Shown: positions 51,715-64,000, counted from the first letter of the stretch. The stretch is 64,000 nucleotides of DNA from Monarcha castaneiventris obscurior (GCA_026261815.1 JAMPIT010000434.1:14629001-14693000); one strand, 5' to 3'. Notes: generated from the sequence alone by a model not told the origin. Made by a program: numbers and translations.

Positions 51715-52600
51715 AGAGCAGCTTTGAAATGGCTACTTACACAGCCAAAACACGCGGCGCAGGAATCCCGCGGAGCGGAGCAGAGCCGAACGCGCTCCCG
51801 CAGCCGGGGCAGAGCGAGAGCAGCCCCTCAGCCCGGCGCGGAGCAGCCCCTCAGCGCGGCCTCGGGCTCCGCCGCGGCCGAGCGCCGCCGTCCCGGGCAC
51901 TGCCCGCGCCCCCGTCCCCGGCACGGCGCCCACCGCCCACCTGGCGCGCCCACCCTCCCCGGCCTTGCCTCACCGCTCCGCGCCGGTGTCCCGTCCGGGC
52001 GCCCCGCGACGAGGCGCTCTCGGGGGCGAGAGGGCTGAGAGCCAGGCGGCCCCCGGCGCATGGGAGGCAGCGCGCCCTCGGCCGGGAATGCCGGAGCCCC
52101 GCAGGACCCGAGCAGGTTCCCGGCGGCTCCGGGGCTCAGCCACTGCCTCTCCCCTCGCTCCCGCCCGCCGCCCGCGCAGGAGCTGCGCGCCGGCTGCTGC
52201 CACCTGCCGGCCGCACCGCGCAGCCCGCGCCCGCTCCCTCCCTCCCTCCCTCCTTCCCCCGGCGGGCCGGCGCTGCAGCGGCGATGTCCAGCGCAGCAGC
52301 CTGCGAGGCGGAGGCGCAGGGGCACCGCACCTTCGAGTGCCGCTGCGAGGACGTGCGGGGGGAAGGCGGCGTATGGCGGGGGCTGCGAGGGACCCGCCGG
52401 CGGGGCTGCCCTGGGAGTGCCCCGCTGGCCGGGAGCGCAGGTGCCCGTCCGCGTCCAGCCCCGCGCGGTGGGAGCGGCGCTCAGAGGCTGCCCCGGGCTG
52501 ACCGCGCACCCTCCTCGGCAGCAGCGGCCGGGCAGGTGCCGCTGCCGGAGCTCTGCCAACGCAGCCCTTCTGCGCGGCCGGAGCAGGGTATTGAGTACGC
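51715..52600 (-). promoter_or_regulatory. CpG island, probable main THSD4 promoter region
   Basis: This is the largest CpG island in the window, with abundant CpG, several GC boxes (for example at about 52158-52172) and sharp AT-rich borders. On the minus strand the consensus donor GTAAGT lies at 51740-51735 (exon end TGT at 51741) at the downstream edge, as expected for a long non-coding first exon starting inside the island. Splicing to 31998 would give a 5'UTR and a first intron of about 20 kb. The plus strand also shows possible donors (CAG|GTGCCC at 52440/52441) and an ATG at 52284, so the island may be bidirectional. The assignment to THSD4 is by position and splice signals only. Confidence 0.6.
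52235..52260 (-). repeat. (CTCC)n tract with quadruplex motif on the minus strand
   Basis: This is a pure pyrimidine run of CTCC units on the plus strand. The minus strand reads GGGGG, GG and then four GGGA-type units, meeting the usual G3N1-7 pattern for a quadruplex. It lies in the middle of the CpG island. Confidence 0.75.
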
Positions 52601-53979
52601 TGTGCTCCCGCAGGTTTCAGTTCTTCCGGCCCTTCTCTCTCTGAGACGAGGGCACTAAGGCATCCCATACTGCTGCCCTCAGACACTACAAGAAAACGCG
52701 AGAGACAACTGTCATCTCCCTACTCACTGGCTGGGCGGAAGACCATCTGCTTCCAGAAACAATACTGACAACTAGAAAATAATATGTGGTCCTGACAGTG
52801 TTTGCTTAAACGTCTGAGATTTGAAACCGAGCCACTAACAGTGATACACTGGCACTGTGAAAAGCACACCACCGATAAGCAACTATGAGGAGGATCTTCT
52901 CTTGGTAACTTTTGAGTTAGCATCTGAGGAAAAAGCCTGGAATTGTGTCTCTGTTCCTGCTTTATATTAAGTGTATTGGACCTAAGATCCCTAAGGGCAT
53001 TTTCACTGAAAAGAGCAATAAAGGGTCCAGCATGAGCTCTAAACCTTAGAACCAGATAGTCACTGGCAACAGTTCATTGCAACATTTAGTTTTATGCTTA
53101 AAAAACCCCCACATTAATATTATTATTGTTCTGGAACTGGCCCAACCAGGTGAACGTATTTATTTTAAAGCACAGCAAAACAGGTTGGTTTTTTTGCCAA
53201 TATTTTTGGCTACATTACACTTGAACCCAGACAAAACAGTAAAAGATGATGTGTTGACTGTGCAATTCATCACACAAAAAAACCCTTCTCCATTCCCCAG
53301 TTCATGTACAGATACAGGCTCTAAGCAAAAGATCTGCTGCAGAAAACGTACTTTTTCCTGTGTGTTCACCAGGCAATTGCCACAGCACAGCACTCCCAAG
53401 CAGTTTCAGATGCCTTGTAGGCACCATGGCAGATCTTGGTTGCAAAAAGACAGCTGTACACAGCTGTATGTTAAAGATTTCTCACATGCAAAGAAAAGCG
53501 GCATTATAAGAGAAGCTGCACTAAGGGTAGCTATCCTACCTACCTCCAAGAGATTACATTCATAGGAAGAAAACAGGTTTGGAAACCAAAGATTTCATCT
53601 AGAAAGAATTCTGCCAGTCTCTCCTGAGGTATGAGGTGGTTTGGTATCAGGTAGAGCTTTACCTGTGTTTCAGAACCTAGACTGATGCCTGTGTGGCAGT
53701 GGGAGATAATCTCTCAGTAAGCAAATGCTGTGCTGCTCTGACCATGATCTAATGAAGTACTAAATAAGTGACTAATTGCTAAGCCAGGTAGCATGTGAGC
53801 AAGACTAGCTCTGGCACGTTACAGTATTTTAGTTCTAATCTCTGCTGCAGAGTACACATTCTACTTCACCCACTCTGCCAATTGCATGACTACTGTTTGC
53901 TTCAGGGAGAGACACAACTGCAGCCAGATGGACTAGAGACAGGAGTTCTTTTCAAGAGCAAAGACTTAAGTACTAAGGT

Positions 53980-54012
53980 ATTATTAATTATTATTATTAT
54001 TATTTATTAATA
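53980..54012. repeat. (ATT)n microsatellite
   Basis: This is an ATT/TTA trinucleotide repeat with small interruptions, directly followed by 'aataactg'. It is non-coding. Confidence 0.85.
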
Positions 54013-54970
54013 ACTGTATTTCATTTACATGGTGGGAATGCTCTGCTTGAGACAGTTCCTAACTCCTGACGTTGAAGAAAGATTACTTAACCTGTGCCAG
54101 TCTGAAAATTAGCTACTGAATTTTATCAGCCCTCAGGGGAGGAAGACTTGTTCTAAATTAAGGGCAGCTGAACAGCATTAGCCTCCACTCTGGAGGTGCC
54201 AAAGCTGTTCAGCTGGGCACTGACAGCATCAGAAGAGTACATTAAAGCAGAGACCACGAGGAGGCCTTTTGAAAAGCCAAGGAACATACAATTGTCATTG
54301 TTTTCCCTCCCTGTCTCTTTTGCTGCCTTTACTCTAATTTCCCTAACCTCCCTCTTGCTTGCTGTTTGAGTTTTGGAGTGATAGCTCCCTCCTAAGAGCT
54401 AATGCAGAGTCCTGTCTGTCATCCCTGCGTCTCCTCCTCCCCTTGCTGCTGCTGAACTGCTCAGAGCAGCGTGCATCGTGTTTTCTCAGCAGTGCAGGAG
54501 GAAGTTGTCCTGCTGCTGAGGGGGCGAGGAGCAATCCTTCCCACCCCTTATCTGTGCAGCAGAGCAGCTGACACTCAATTTGTTTTGAACAACTGCAGAG
54601 TTACGAGTCCCCTCCTTGTACTGCAATGTTATCTGAGGTCTTTCATGGTCTCACTTAACAAACACAGCTATCTGACGAAAGCCACCCAATATATTCAGGC
54701 TGTTGGCTGCTTTTTTCTGAGAGATGGACATCAAGGGGAATGTGAAATGGCATAATTCTTTTAAATAAAGAGCAAAACATAAATGCTTGAAAGAAAACAG
54801 CATTCACATAGGAGATTAAATCACATAGGAGATGAAATGTAATTGCAGTAACTCACAAAGGAAATACTTGTTTAAAGCTTTAATCTGTTAGCAGAAGATG
54901 TTGCAGAAAATAATGCTTTTGAGCGGGGTATGAACTCATCAAGCAAAGAGAGATCTGAGTAGGACAGGAA

Positions 54971-55088
54971 TCACAGAATCATAGAATCATTAGGTTGGAA
55001 AATACCTCTAAGATCATCGACTCCCAACTGTAAATCCACCACTGCCAAGCCCACCACTGAACCATTCATCAGTGCCACATCTACATGG
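54971..55088 (-). mobile_element. CR1 LINE 3' end fragment, minus orientation
   Basis: On the plus strand it begins 'tcacagaatcatagaatcatt', the reverse complement of the characteristic CR1 tail repeat (ATTCTATGAT), and continues 'aggttggaaaatacctctaagatcatcga' and 'ccaccactgccaagcccaccactgaaccat', closely following avian CR1 consensus. It stops near 'gccacatctaca', so only the last 120 bases or so remain: a standard 5'-truncated insertion. It is less diverged than the other CR1 copies in the window. It is the clearest evidence for an avian genome. Confidence 0.9.
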
Positions 55089-58000
55089 AACCACACGAAT
55101 TAACCTACTTGATCATCTGTTCAGCACATGGTGATTTCAGTCACACCACGGCTCCTTCAGTGAGTGCAGGGAGAGCCACCAGCACTACTCACCCAGCAAG
55201 TTGCAAAGATTCCCCTTTGAGTTACAAGGGGAACTGGGGTATTTTTACTTCCAAAGCTGAAAGACTTCCCTGCCCATGAGCCAGTTCTTTGGCCAGCTGC
55301 CTCAGTGAAAGAGAAGGAATCTATTTCAATTGGTTTCATTAAAATTCTTTGTGATACAGCAGCTTGGGAACAAGACATTAGTGCTACTTGAAAAATTCAG
55401 ACAAGAGTACAGCATAAAATGATAAGGCTGGCCAACAGATGAGGGGAGGACAGCACTGCAGGACTAAACTGCTGCTTGCTGGTCACAATCATTTCACACT
55501 AAAAGTGGTAATGAAAGTGTGTGAAAATCCCCATTGGGATAAAGAAAGAGAATCTGAGAAAGAAGATTAGATTGTGGTAGAGTAGGAAGCTAGAGTTTCC
55601 CTCCCTTGAATTGTTTCAGCCACTTATTATTTGTTTCAATACTTCTCTGTGAGCCACTAATTGTCGCAGTGGGATCTTTCTGCTTCATTTCCTTCTCTTT
55701 GTGAGAGCAGGCGTCAACACTGCAAAGAGTTAGAAATCTGCAGCCTAGTATACAGAAGACAATGTCCAATTTGCAACATGTCCAGCATAGGTCAGTGGCA
55801 TGGTTAAGCCTTGGAAAGTGCCTTTTATACAAGCATTGGATTTAGAGATCTTTGGGGGAAAAAAATCACTGTTGCAAAACCCAAAAACAAACAGAAAAAA
55901 AGGAGAATAATTTTACAAGTTTTCTCTTCACCCCTTGATCTGTTACTCTTTAAGCAGGAGTCCTTACTAGAAAGAGTACATGACACCAAAGGAAGATAAT
56001 AGTAGCTAAATCAGTTGCAACTTAGGTATCCTGAGCAGCAGCAGTGTTCTGTAGTTCACACTCAGAAACTGTTTTCAGAAAAGCCTGGTTTATGTCCTCA
56101 TCCATGCCTTTCCCCAGTGCTAGAAGAACAGTTCCTGACAGATCCTTGCCTGAGAACAGCAGAGATGCATAAAAGTTTTTGAATTAATAAGTGACATTAC
56201 AGGAATGGGAGAACATGCCTGTTTTTAACTTACTGTACTTTGCATGTGAGGGCAAGTTCCAGGAATGGCAGTTCCCTGGGACCTGCAGCTGCTCTGGTCT
56301 CTGGCACCACTGCCTCCTTCTTAATGAAAACTTCACAACAGCACAGCAGGACAAGTTGACTTTTTAGCCAAATGAAAGAAGGGCTTGCCCCTCCCTCCTC
56401 CATACCATTCTCTTTGGTCACACTGAAGGACTCCTCCATGTTCTGGATAAGCACCAGCCAGGTCATGTACAACTACAAAGACCACATCCCTTGCTCAATA
56501 GTTGTCTTTATGTGGACATACTCATTACTTTCTTCCACTGCCTTTTGCTAATCACCATCTTTAGTCCTTTAGAGCTAGTATTATGAAACTTATGTCAAAT
56601 AACCTGTCTACGTATGTTTCCTGCTTAAGCCTTCCTTTTAAAACACATTCACAGCAGAAAATATGAGTGAAAGAGAAGCAGAAGATTACACAGATTTAGG
56701 TGAAACAAAAACAGACATTTAGGAAAACATGGAAGTCATTCAACTGAGTGACCTGTTTAGCTTATGTTTCTTATCTTTGCTATCTAATAGCAAGACTGGA
56801 GACCTACAGCACACACATCATGTGCTGTTTTATATTTATTTTCCTTTGGTGTTTCTCAGCTGTATAATTTAAACCTTCTTTCTTTTACTGTATCTGTAAC
56901 TACAACACATTCTAATATTTACAAATGGAGAGTGACTTGGCGCAATATTGGGTGCAGTCTGTCTGCCATCAGAGAGGCTTTCTTCAAATGGACCTGCCCA
57001 CTGCAAGAGCTGGGAGATCTGAATTGTTTGTTTAAAACCTAACTTCCTCTCAAAATAGCTATGCACAGCTGTATTGAAAACTGTTAAACAGCTAGAGATT
57101 TAGTCAAAAACATTGGTTAGAAACCTTTTAGGGAACAACTAGCTATATAATGACAAGTGGGAGGAAAGGGTGCCCAAGCTGTTTAGAAGCAAGCAGCCAG
57201 AAAACAAGGCATGGTTCTAGGCAGTGAGCCTATTAATGCTTAATCCTGCCATGGACAAGAGGTAGGAACCCAACTCCTGTAACTTGGAAATAATAATGTA
57301 TTTCAGCATTTTTCACAGGTTAGAAATGCAGATTCTCAGTCACCAACAAACTTTGCCTAAGATATCTTTATTTCCTCTGGATGCAAAGGGATAATTACAA
57401 AGACCTGTGATTAAGACTGAGAACATTCTGTATTCTAGCTGAAAAGCACATGAGACAAATAATGGGATATGCTGAAGAGAAAAGTAGCTACAAACACCCA
57501 ATACCCTCAAGACCCTCGACATCAGGGATTTATCAACAGGAAAGTATTAGTACCAGTTCTTGCAATGCAAACATGTAGTGCTGCCTGCTACCATGGGCAG
57601 ATGTGGCCAGAAGTTTCCAGCAAGAAGCTCTAAGCCAGGACAACCACCTCCACTCAGCACCACAAAGATGGAAGGAAGAACCCACACTGTGGCCCTCCTT
57701 GCTCCGCACCTCCTCTCTCATCACAAATCTGTGCATTTCTTCCTATGCTGGAGCTCTTGCAAATGAGTCTTCCAAGCAGTGTGAGAATAACAGGATGATA
57801 CTGAGGAAATTGTTCTTGAGTATGAGCTTTGACCCTTCCAGGCAGCGAATATGAACCACATGGGCTGGACAAGTCCCTGGCACATTAGCTGCCTTTGTGA
57901 AGTTATTTGCTGATTCAGAGGTGTGAAACTCTAAAAAACACTGTGGAAGCAATGGCACTGCTTGTGGTACTGAAACAGCATGGATTCCTCCTGGGCTGTT

Positions 58001-61000
58001 ATGACTCCATAAATATTGACTTTGGATAAACCTTCTAACAATATTCTGGTTGTTTTTTTTTTCTTTTTCCTCCCAAGTGGGTTCCCAGAGCTAATTTACT
58101 TAAGGCAACATACATGACACAAGAATAAGCCCTTTGAATAGTGATGCAATTGCTTGGTCATGAAATGAAAAAATCTGGATTTTGATTGATAGTCGGAATT
58201 CATGCTGTTTGTTTGATTTACTCTGGATTCTTTGTCACCTCAGTGCTATTCCTGCCAACACATGTCAGAACACTACTGATTATGGGCTGAAATACTGTTT
58301 CAAAGGGGTTTTTTAATTTTAGACTTACCAGTTTTCCTTCCCCTTCCATAGGAGCAATGCAAATTTAGCCATGAATCTTGGTTTTTTATTCAAGAAATCT
58401 CAGCTACAACTAGCTACATGCTACGCCTCTTTCTTTTCTTATCTGTAGCAGCCTGAAAACTGAAACAGCATAATTTATTTCAGTGAAATCATTCCAATCC
58501 TCCTACATTAGAAGTAGGTCTAATATATTTTAGGAAAGTATTATTGTTTTTCACTCTGTGGCATGATGGTAATTGCTTTAGTACACTACCAGCTGGCAAT
58601 CACAACTGTCACCAAATGAGCACCAGCACACATTTCTCCCTGTGTTATGCCCTGGAAAGCCCTGATCCAGTACAAAAGTGTCAGGATGCTACAGTGAAGA
58701 CAAATACATGGAGAAAGTGATTGTTTCCTTGCTTTGGAGGGAAAATCAGGCATCTGCTAGACCCGAAAATCAGGAAAATCCACTAGAAAAGCTCTTCAGT
58801 GTTAAATGTTCCTATGTGTTAGCCTGAATTGGGCCCAAATTTCTAGTCTTTTATTCTCAACAGAACAGGTTGAGAAAAGAACCAAGAAAATAATGAGGGT
58901 AGACTATAACTACATCTGAGAAGACAGGAGCTCAAATATTTTTTAAGGCACTTAGCTATACTCTCCCTTGGCAATGGCAGGTAGAGCTTGGTAGACTCCA
59001 GCAATATTTCCAGGAATGCAAGTCAAGTATTAATACCTAAGTTTTACTCTTTATTTCTTGCCCCTTTATTCCAGTATGCACCACTGCCCCTATATCAGAC
59101 ACACATGCACAGACTGAACTCACACATCTAGCTTGGAAAAGAGCTTGTTTCCAGAAGTTTTTCTCTTTAACATTACCTTCTTTCCTGATTTACTGATTTT
59201 TGGCTGAACTTAAAATTATCTGAAAACCACTGACCCTGAGAAAAATCTTTACTCAAGTACTTTCTGAATGTCTAACCTGGAAAACAACATCCAGAGATAC
59301 AAGACTGTGCTATGGCTCTGATCAGACACTTAAAAGCAAGTCATTGGCAGGAACACTCCTATCAGTTTCTTGTCATGCTGTCTGCTGGCAACTTGATGCT
59401 AAATAGCTTAACATTTGTATCAGCAACTCAATCAGGATATTAATTTGAAGCAGAAGAGAGTTGTTTACCAAAAATAAATAAAAGGCTTATGCATTATCTA
59501 AGTACTGAGCTATGGGGTTTGCCTTTTTGCACAGTGAACATGCCTAGATGCTTTCCCCTTGATTAATGAAAACAGTTGGACCACAGGCAACCTGTGTGCT
59601 GATCTGCAGGCAAATGTTATGTCAAAACATTGGTCTATACCAAAAACATTTCCAATGCATGAGGAACAGCATGAAAAAAAAACCATTTTGCTGGCCCCCT
59701 CTCCTGTACCCCCTGAAAATTATTAGATCTGCATCATCTTTTACTCTCACTGGAGGGTGTGAGCCCTCATAGAGTAAAGATTTCCATTCTGCACTGAGAA
59801 GAATAAAAGTGCAATTGAACATCATGTACTGACTGAATTATTAGGTTATTAAAGAGAGAAAAAGACAGGACAGTGGAAAATGAACATGTTCAATTTCCCT
59901 TTCTGAAAAGAAGGGTGTTTTTTAGGATGAGACATATGCACGCAGCATTTCAGGGAGGGTATGTACAAGTTAGCCTTTTACAGAAATGATCATGGCCAAG
60001 ACTATCCAGCTGCTCTGTAACACACTTCCTACACCACGAAAAGTCATCTTTACAGCCAAACCCCTATGAGCACAATGTGAGCGAGATTTCACCCTGTCTT
60101 CTGTAGAAACACGGATTCATTCTGGGGCAAGAAACCAAGACATATTCCATATAACTCACAAACAATTCCCTCATCTAATAAGGCTAGCCTAGGGTTTATT
60201 CTTGAAAAGTTTACCAGCAGAGTGCCTAGAAAAAAATCCTAACAGACTTGAATATATTTTCTATGCTAGAGATTCACACCATAAATTCATATATATATAA
60301 TCTAACAACTACAGGATGCACAATTTCTAACTGTCCAACATTCAACAGTTTAATTGGGTCTGATTAACCACAACTGCCAAAGACTTACTTTACAAAACAC
60401 ACTCTTCCTTTTATTTCAGTTTGGGCTCTTAAAAAGCATTAAGATGTAATGAATTGTTAAAATCCTGTCCCCTCTTTAATGGAAATGGAAAAATCAATTT
60501 TTCCCCTCTTTATTTATCCCTACTTAGAGTTATAAAATAGATTGTCCCTATAGTCTTCTTTCTGCCTTTCTCCAAACACCTGACACAAATAACAGGTATT
60601 TCAGAGCAGGAAGAATCTTTTCCCTGGGATGATCCAGCATTGGGCATTGTTGAGCTGCATTAAGAGTCTTGGGTGGCCCAGCCCATCCAGCCTTCCCGTG
60701 TTTGTCTCCCCAAGCTGCGCAGAGCCAGCTCTCTCCAGGTCGCTCCCTGGCCAGGCTCAGCACAAGGACGAGCTGTCAGCAGGAAGCCTGGCCCAGGCAG
60801 AGCTGGAATCCCCCCAGCCAAAGACTGGCCCCGGTGATAATCCCTCCCACCAAGCACTTGTGCTGCAGCTCCTCAGCTGCCTGTTCTCTTGCCTGCTCTC
60901 TGAAGTGACACACTCTGGCCACTCAAAAAAGCTGTTGATTCTAAAATTTAACTTATTTGCTACAGTGAAATACAGGGAGAAACAAAGTGGGTGGAGAGAA

Positions 61001-61362
61001 GAGGGAAAATATTCTATTTCATTTAAAGGTTAACATGAGAATAGTATAGTAAACTAGACTTCATATGTTGCCTTTCTTTGTGCATGATGTAAACAGAGCT
61101 CAGTTCGCTTCAAGCAGATGGTCCACAGACTCCAAGCCTTTGAAACAAGGGACAAGCACAGGCAAGCACAAAAGGATGAAGAGGACCAGGGTTTGTGAAA
61201 CATCCCTTACGCTAACATTAGACTTACTCTAATGCACATACATACTGCGTATTAGGACACCCAAACTCTGCTTCACTGACCCACCCTCCAATAAAACATA
61301 ATCTACATAATATCAGCATCTGTTCAGCAGGACAGTTAGACATGTAATGGTATTTTATAGAT

Positions 61363-61376
61363 ACACACACACACAG
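61363..61376. repeat. (CA)n dinucleotide repeat
   Basis: This is a run of about seven CA units after 'tagata'. It is a short simple repeat. Confidence 0.6.
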
Positions 61377-62894
61377 AACCTCAGATTAGGTAGTTTATCA
61401 CATTCTATAAAGAACTAAATAGAAGTACTGTCATGGAAAGCACATTTCTTGTGTTGGAAAAGCAACTTAGAGATGTTTAGAGAGTGAATGCATTACTCCT
61501 CACTATCTAAATATCTCTAATTCCCAAATTCTTTGAAGTAGGCACTGCTAATTTTTTTTCATTAAAAATATTCCCTTATGTCTTTCAGCTGCACAGAGAA
61601 GAAAAGAAGTTTTGAACAGATGTGTTTACAGGCACAAAAGAACAAAAGCATAACCTTATATCTCTGTAGCAATTTTTCTATCTGTAGTGTTTCTGGATAT
61701 TCACTTTACAATTCCTGTAGTTTATTGCAGTTCTGTGGGGTTAATTAAAATCCTTCTACAAAATCAGATAAACGAGAGGAATGGGGGAGGGAAAGTGTGC
61801 ATTTTATGTACTGTCTATTCATCTCTAATGAAGCCTGCCCCATGTGTACAATCAAACATCTGGGGAAAGCCTGCACTTCAACCAGAGCAATCACTATTCA
61901 CATTCCAGCTTGAGTAGCTGGTTCTTTTCTTGAATTTCGTGTGTATGTATCCATGCACGCATACATGGTTTCAGCACACATTTCACAAATGGAAGAAAAA
62001 AGTGATAATTTACATGGCATTTTATTAAATTGTGAACAGATAACATCTTAGAAACTTCTACTCTGAGATTTTATGGGAATGAAGAAGCAGCTTTTTAAAG
62101 TCATATGTAACAGTCACATACTGATGTGAGAGCAATCAATATAATCAAATAAATCAATCTAGATAACATTTACCCTCTCTGTATGCATAGGATCTTTCAA
62201 TACATGAGCTTATCTAAGCTGGAGTTAAATCAATGATAAAACACCATGTGGATTTCAGGCAGCTGGGTCAGACCCTTACACTGCAAGAAACAGCTTATAT
62301 TCAACTCTCGAGTAGTCATTTTATGCAGAAAGATGGGCTCATGATTTTATAAGAGCTCCCATTACCCAGGGCTCAAAAGGGCACGGTTTGTTTCCTAGTT
62401 CTGGTATCTCCACCTGTCAAGTCATTCATTTTGGTAACTAAATGTTGCTCCTTCTGATGGAATCTGGCATTTTACTCTTCTCAGATAAGCTCTGAATGAA
62501 ATTTCTTTAGTCACACCAAGAGCCTTGCCTCAGGACCTTGAGAGCTGAGATAATGTTTTATGCCAATGTCACCACTGAGTTAGGAGAATCATACCACTTA
62601 GGAAGGCACATGTACTTCTGTCTGAAAAAAAAGAATCTGCCCAGTTCTCCATAAACTTTTAAGAGACCAATGCAAAGAGCTATAATGATTGCTGCCTGTT
62701 CTCGTCTTATCTGTCAAGTCTGAGCTGCGTCCATGGGTGGCAAGAGCTCCCCATCTGCATCTATGGAACATCACTCTGCTTTGGTTAACAAAGAGCGGAG
62801 TAAAAGTTACTTATTGAAACAGCATCAGCTGTGCAGGTTAAAAGGCAGGCAGTGTGTGAAGGAACAAAACAAATTACAGTCACATGAACATAGC

Positions 62895-62970
62895 TCTTTA
62901 CATAAGAGATTATTAGATATTTTTACCTGAAGTCTTTACATAAGAGATTATTAGATATTTTTACCTGAAC
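62895..62970. repeat. 38-bp tandem duplication
   Basis: The unit beginning tctttacataagagattatt occurs at 62895 and again at 62933. The two copies differ only at the last base. It is a recent local duplication in non-coding AT-rich sequence. Confidence 0.92.
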
Positions 62971-64000
62971 TCAAAATAGATTTTTCATGTCATGCAAAAT
63001 TTGAAGACTACTTATGATAAATCATTCTGTGATAAGATGCTGCAATTCCCTTGATCCAGCAGGATACTACCATATTCTAAAATGAGACAATAACCACTAT
63101 GAGTTGCCTCTGCTTAATGCCTGTGCTAACAATCTCTGTTTCTACAAAGCAACAGTTCTCCAGTCTGGTATCTCAAATAATACGCTGTGGTCTTGGTGCT
63201 TACATAACTACCAGGCAGGTTGAAGCAAAACAGACCTTTTCCTATGGGCTATTAAAATTGTTACAGGTCACTTGGTTATTACTTTCCATGTTTTTATGTC
63301 GTTTACTTCCAGTATTTCTTTAGCAATCACTGCATCTTTTGCAGCATTTTGCAGCTCAGATTCAGAGACAACCAACTCCCTAAATTCCATCCTGCACACT
63401 GAAGCATTTGAACATTTTGCCTACCTTATGTCATATTTGTCCTGGGTTCAATATACATCTTTAAAAAAACAATATAGTTCCATTTATTTTTTTTTCAATG
63501 GCCTTCCTCTTGAAAGTTTAGTTTACTTTTCTATTGAAATAAGGGATGTAATTTCAACTCTGAGGAAACTGGAAATAAACCACCTCTCTCTGTTATACAG
63601 ACACTGTCTGTACAGTCAGTCAGAGTTAAAGCACATTTTGTCAGCACAAGTACTGAGAGCCAAATCATAACCTCCACTTGAAGGTGTGGACTAGATGAAA
63701 GAAATAGAAAATGCGTTACAATATCCAGAAATCTGTCAGAGGCTGAAAGAGATTTTAAATCTTAACTGGCACAATGCTCTCCTTCCCATGCTCCCAGGGC
63801 ACTGTATGTTTGGGGATTCCAGGTTACAATGGATGTTGCTGGCTGGAGCAGCAGTGAAGCCAGAGCAGCCTGGCTACGCAGAACTGAGGGTTCTGACACA
63901 TCCTCGAGATGATCTGCAGAAGGAACTTTGAGTCAACTACAATGGTTGTTTTTCTACCTGCACAAACTCGCAATTCCCCAGTATGTGCAATGAAGAATAC

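Larger units (their letters stand above)
36901..51715. other. Non-coding sequence between the two CpG islands
   Basis: This is about 14.8 kb of AT-rich sequence. If THSD4 uses the 52-kb island it is intron; if it uses only the 36.7-kb island it is upstream flank. Contents are the perfect 155-bp tandem duplication at 42413-42722, a 20-bp duplication at 48206-48240, an A20 run at 50891-50910 and short CA runs at about 38378-38391. Several open frames of 60-155 codons on both strands (for example 41397-42021) overlap each other and have no recognised homology. Confidence 0.5.
52601..64000. other. Upstream flank of THSD4, non-coding
   Basis: This is 11.4 kb of mainly AT-rich sequence with no exon I can support. 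Contents are an ATT microsatellite (53980-54012), a younger CR1 tail (54971-55088), short CA and TA runs (61363-61376, 60289-60299), a GC-richer patch at about 60640-60900 that I cannot assign, and a 38-bp tandem duplication at 62895-62970. Exons of LRRC49, the expected upstream neighbour, are not seen. Confidence 0.5.

Noticed and set aside
51540..52658. A 372-codon open frame on the plus strand across the CpG island
   Set aside because: Four or more overlapping long frames exist on both strands here because stop codons are rare in CpG-dense sequence. The translation is Pro/Ala/Arg-rich with no domain. Only the ATG at 52284 is kept, as a weak possibility.
51828..52686. Minus-strand frames of 238-243 codons in the same island
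   Set aside because: These have the same compositional cause; the 238-codon frame opens at GTG and not ATG, and no homology is recognised. A first exon here is more likely untranslated.
53077..53565. A 162-codon open frame on the plus strand
   Set aside because: Low-complexity start, no recognised domain, codon use like the AT-rich background, no splice or promoter context. Probably chance.
1..64000. CRISPR array, phage, plasmid, tRNA or rRNA genes, or a bacterial-type gene cluster
   Set aside because: Nothing in the sequence supports these. Gene structure, repeats and base composition are those of a vertebrate nuclear genome.

Overview
This window is vertebrate nuclear DNA, almost certainly from a bird and probably from a songbird or another neoavian. 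It shows short coding exons with GT-AG boundaries separated by introns of several kilobases, AT-rich non-coding sequence with isolated CpG-dense islands, CR1 LINE tails with the avian 3' signature, and a solitary LTR of a type I associate with passerine genomes. There is no prokaryotic gene organisation, CRISPR array, tRNA or rRNA that I can see.

The one gene I can identify is THSD4 (also called ADAMTSL6), a secreted ADAMTS-like matrix protein that binds fibrillin-1 and promotes microfibril assembly. It lies on the minus strand, so its 5' end is at high coordinates and the gene runs off the left edge. I reconstruct four coding exons: 31919..31891 (start codon, 29 coding nt), 28019..27950 (signal peptide), 14220..13781 (thrombospondin type 1 repeat) and 4016..3587 (basic and Gln/Pro-rich spacer ending in a conserved CIGAYKQYKLCNTN block). 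Phases join exactly (29+70+440+430 = 969 nt, residues 1-323). The residue count up to the second internal junction equals the human protein as I remember it (33 residues). The start exon was found from phase, splice sites and alignment to the human N terminus.

Layout: 1-3586 is intron sequence with a solitary LTR (about 2032-3070). 3587-31998 is the reconstructed part of THSD4 with its introns, which hold three decayed CR1 copies and one possible SINE relic. 31999-52600 is the probable 5' untranslated part, with two CpG-rich islands (36.6-36.9 kb and 51.7-52.6 kb). Each island carries a minus-strand GT donor that could splice to the strong acceptor at 31999/32000, so each is a candidate THSD4 promoter. 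52.6-64 kb is upstream non-coding sequence with one recognisable younger CR1 fragment and small tandem duplications. In human, LRRC49 lies upstream of THSD4 in the same orientation. I see none of its exons here, so it is presumably beyond the right edge.

I found no undescribed gene system. The most useful new points are the start exon, the two alternative promoter islands, a perfect 155-bp tandem duplication at 42.4-42.7 kb, and an exon-like 38-codon stretch inside the third THSD4 intron at 7.84-7.96 kb.
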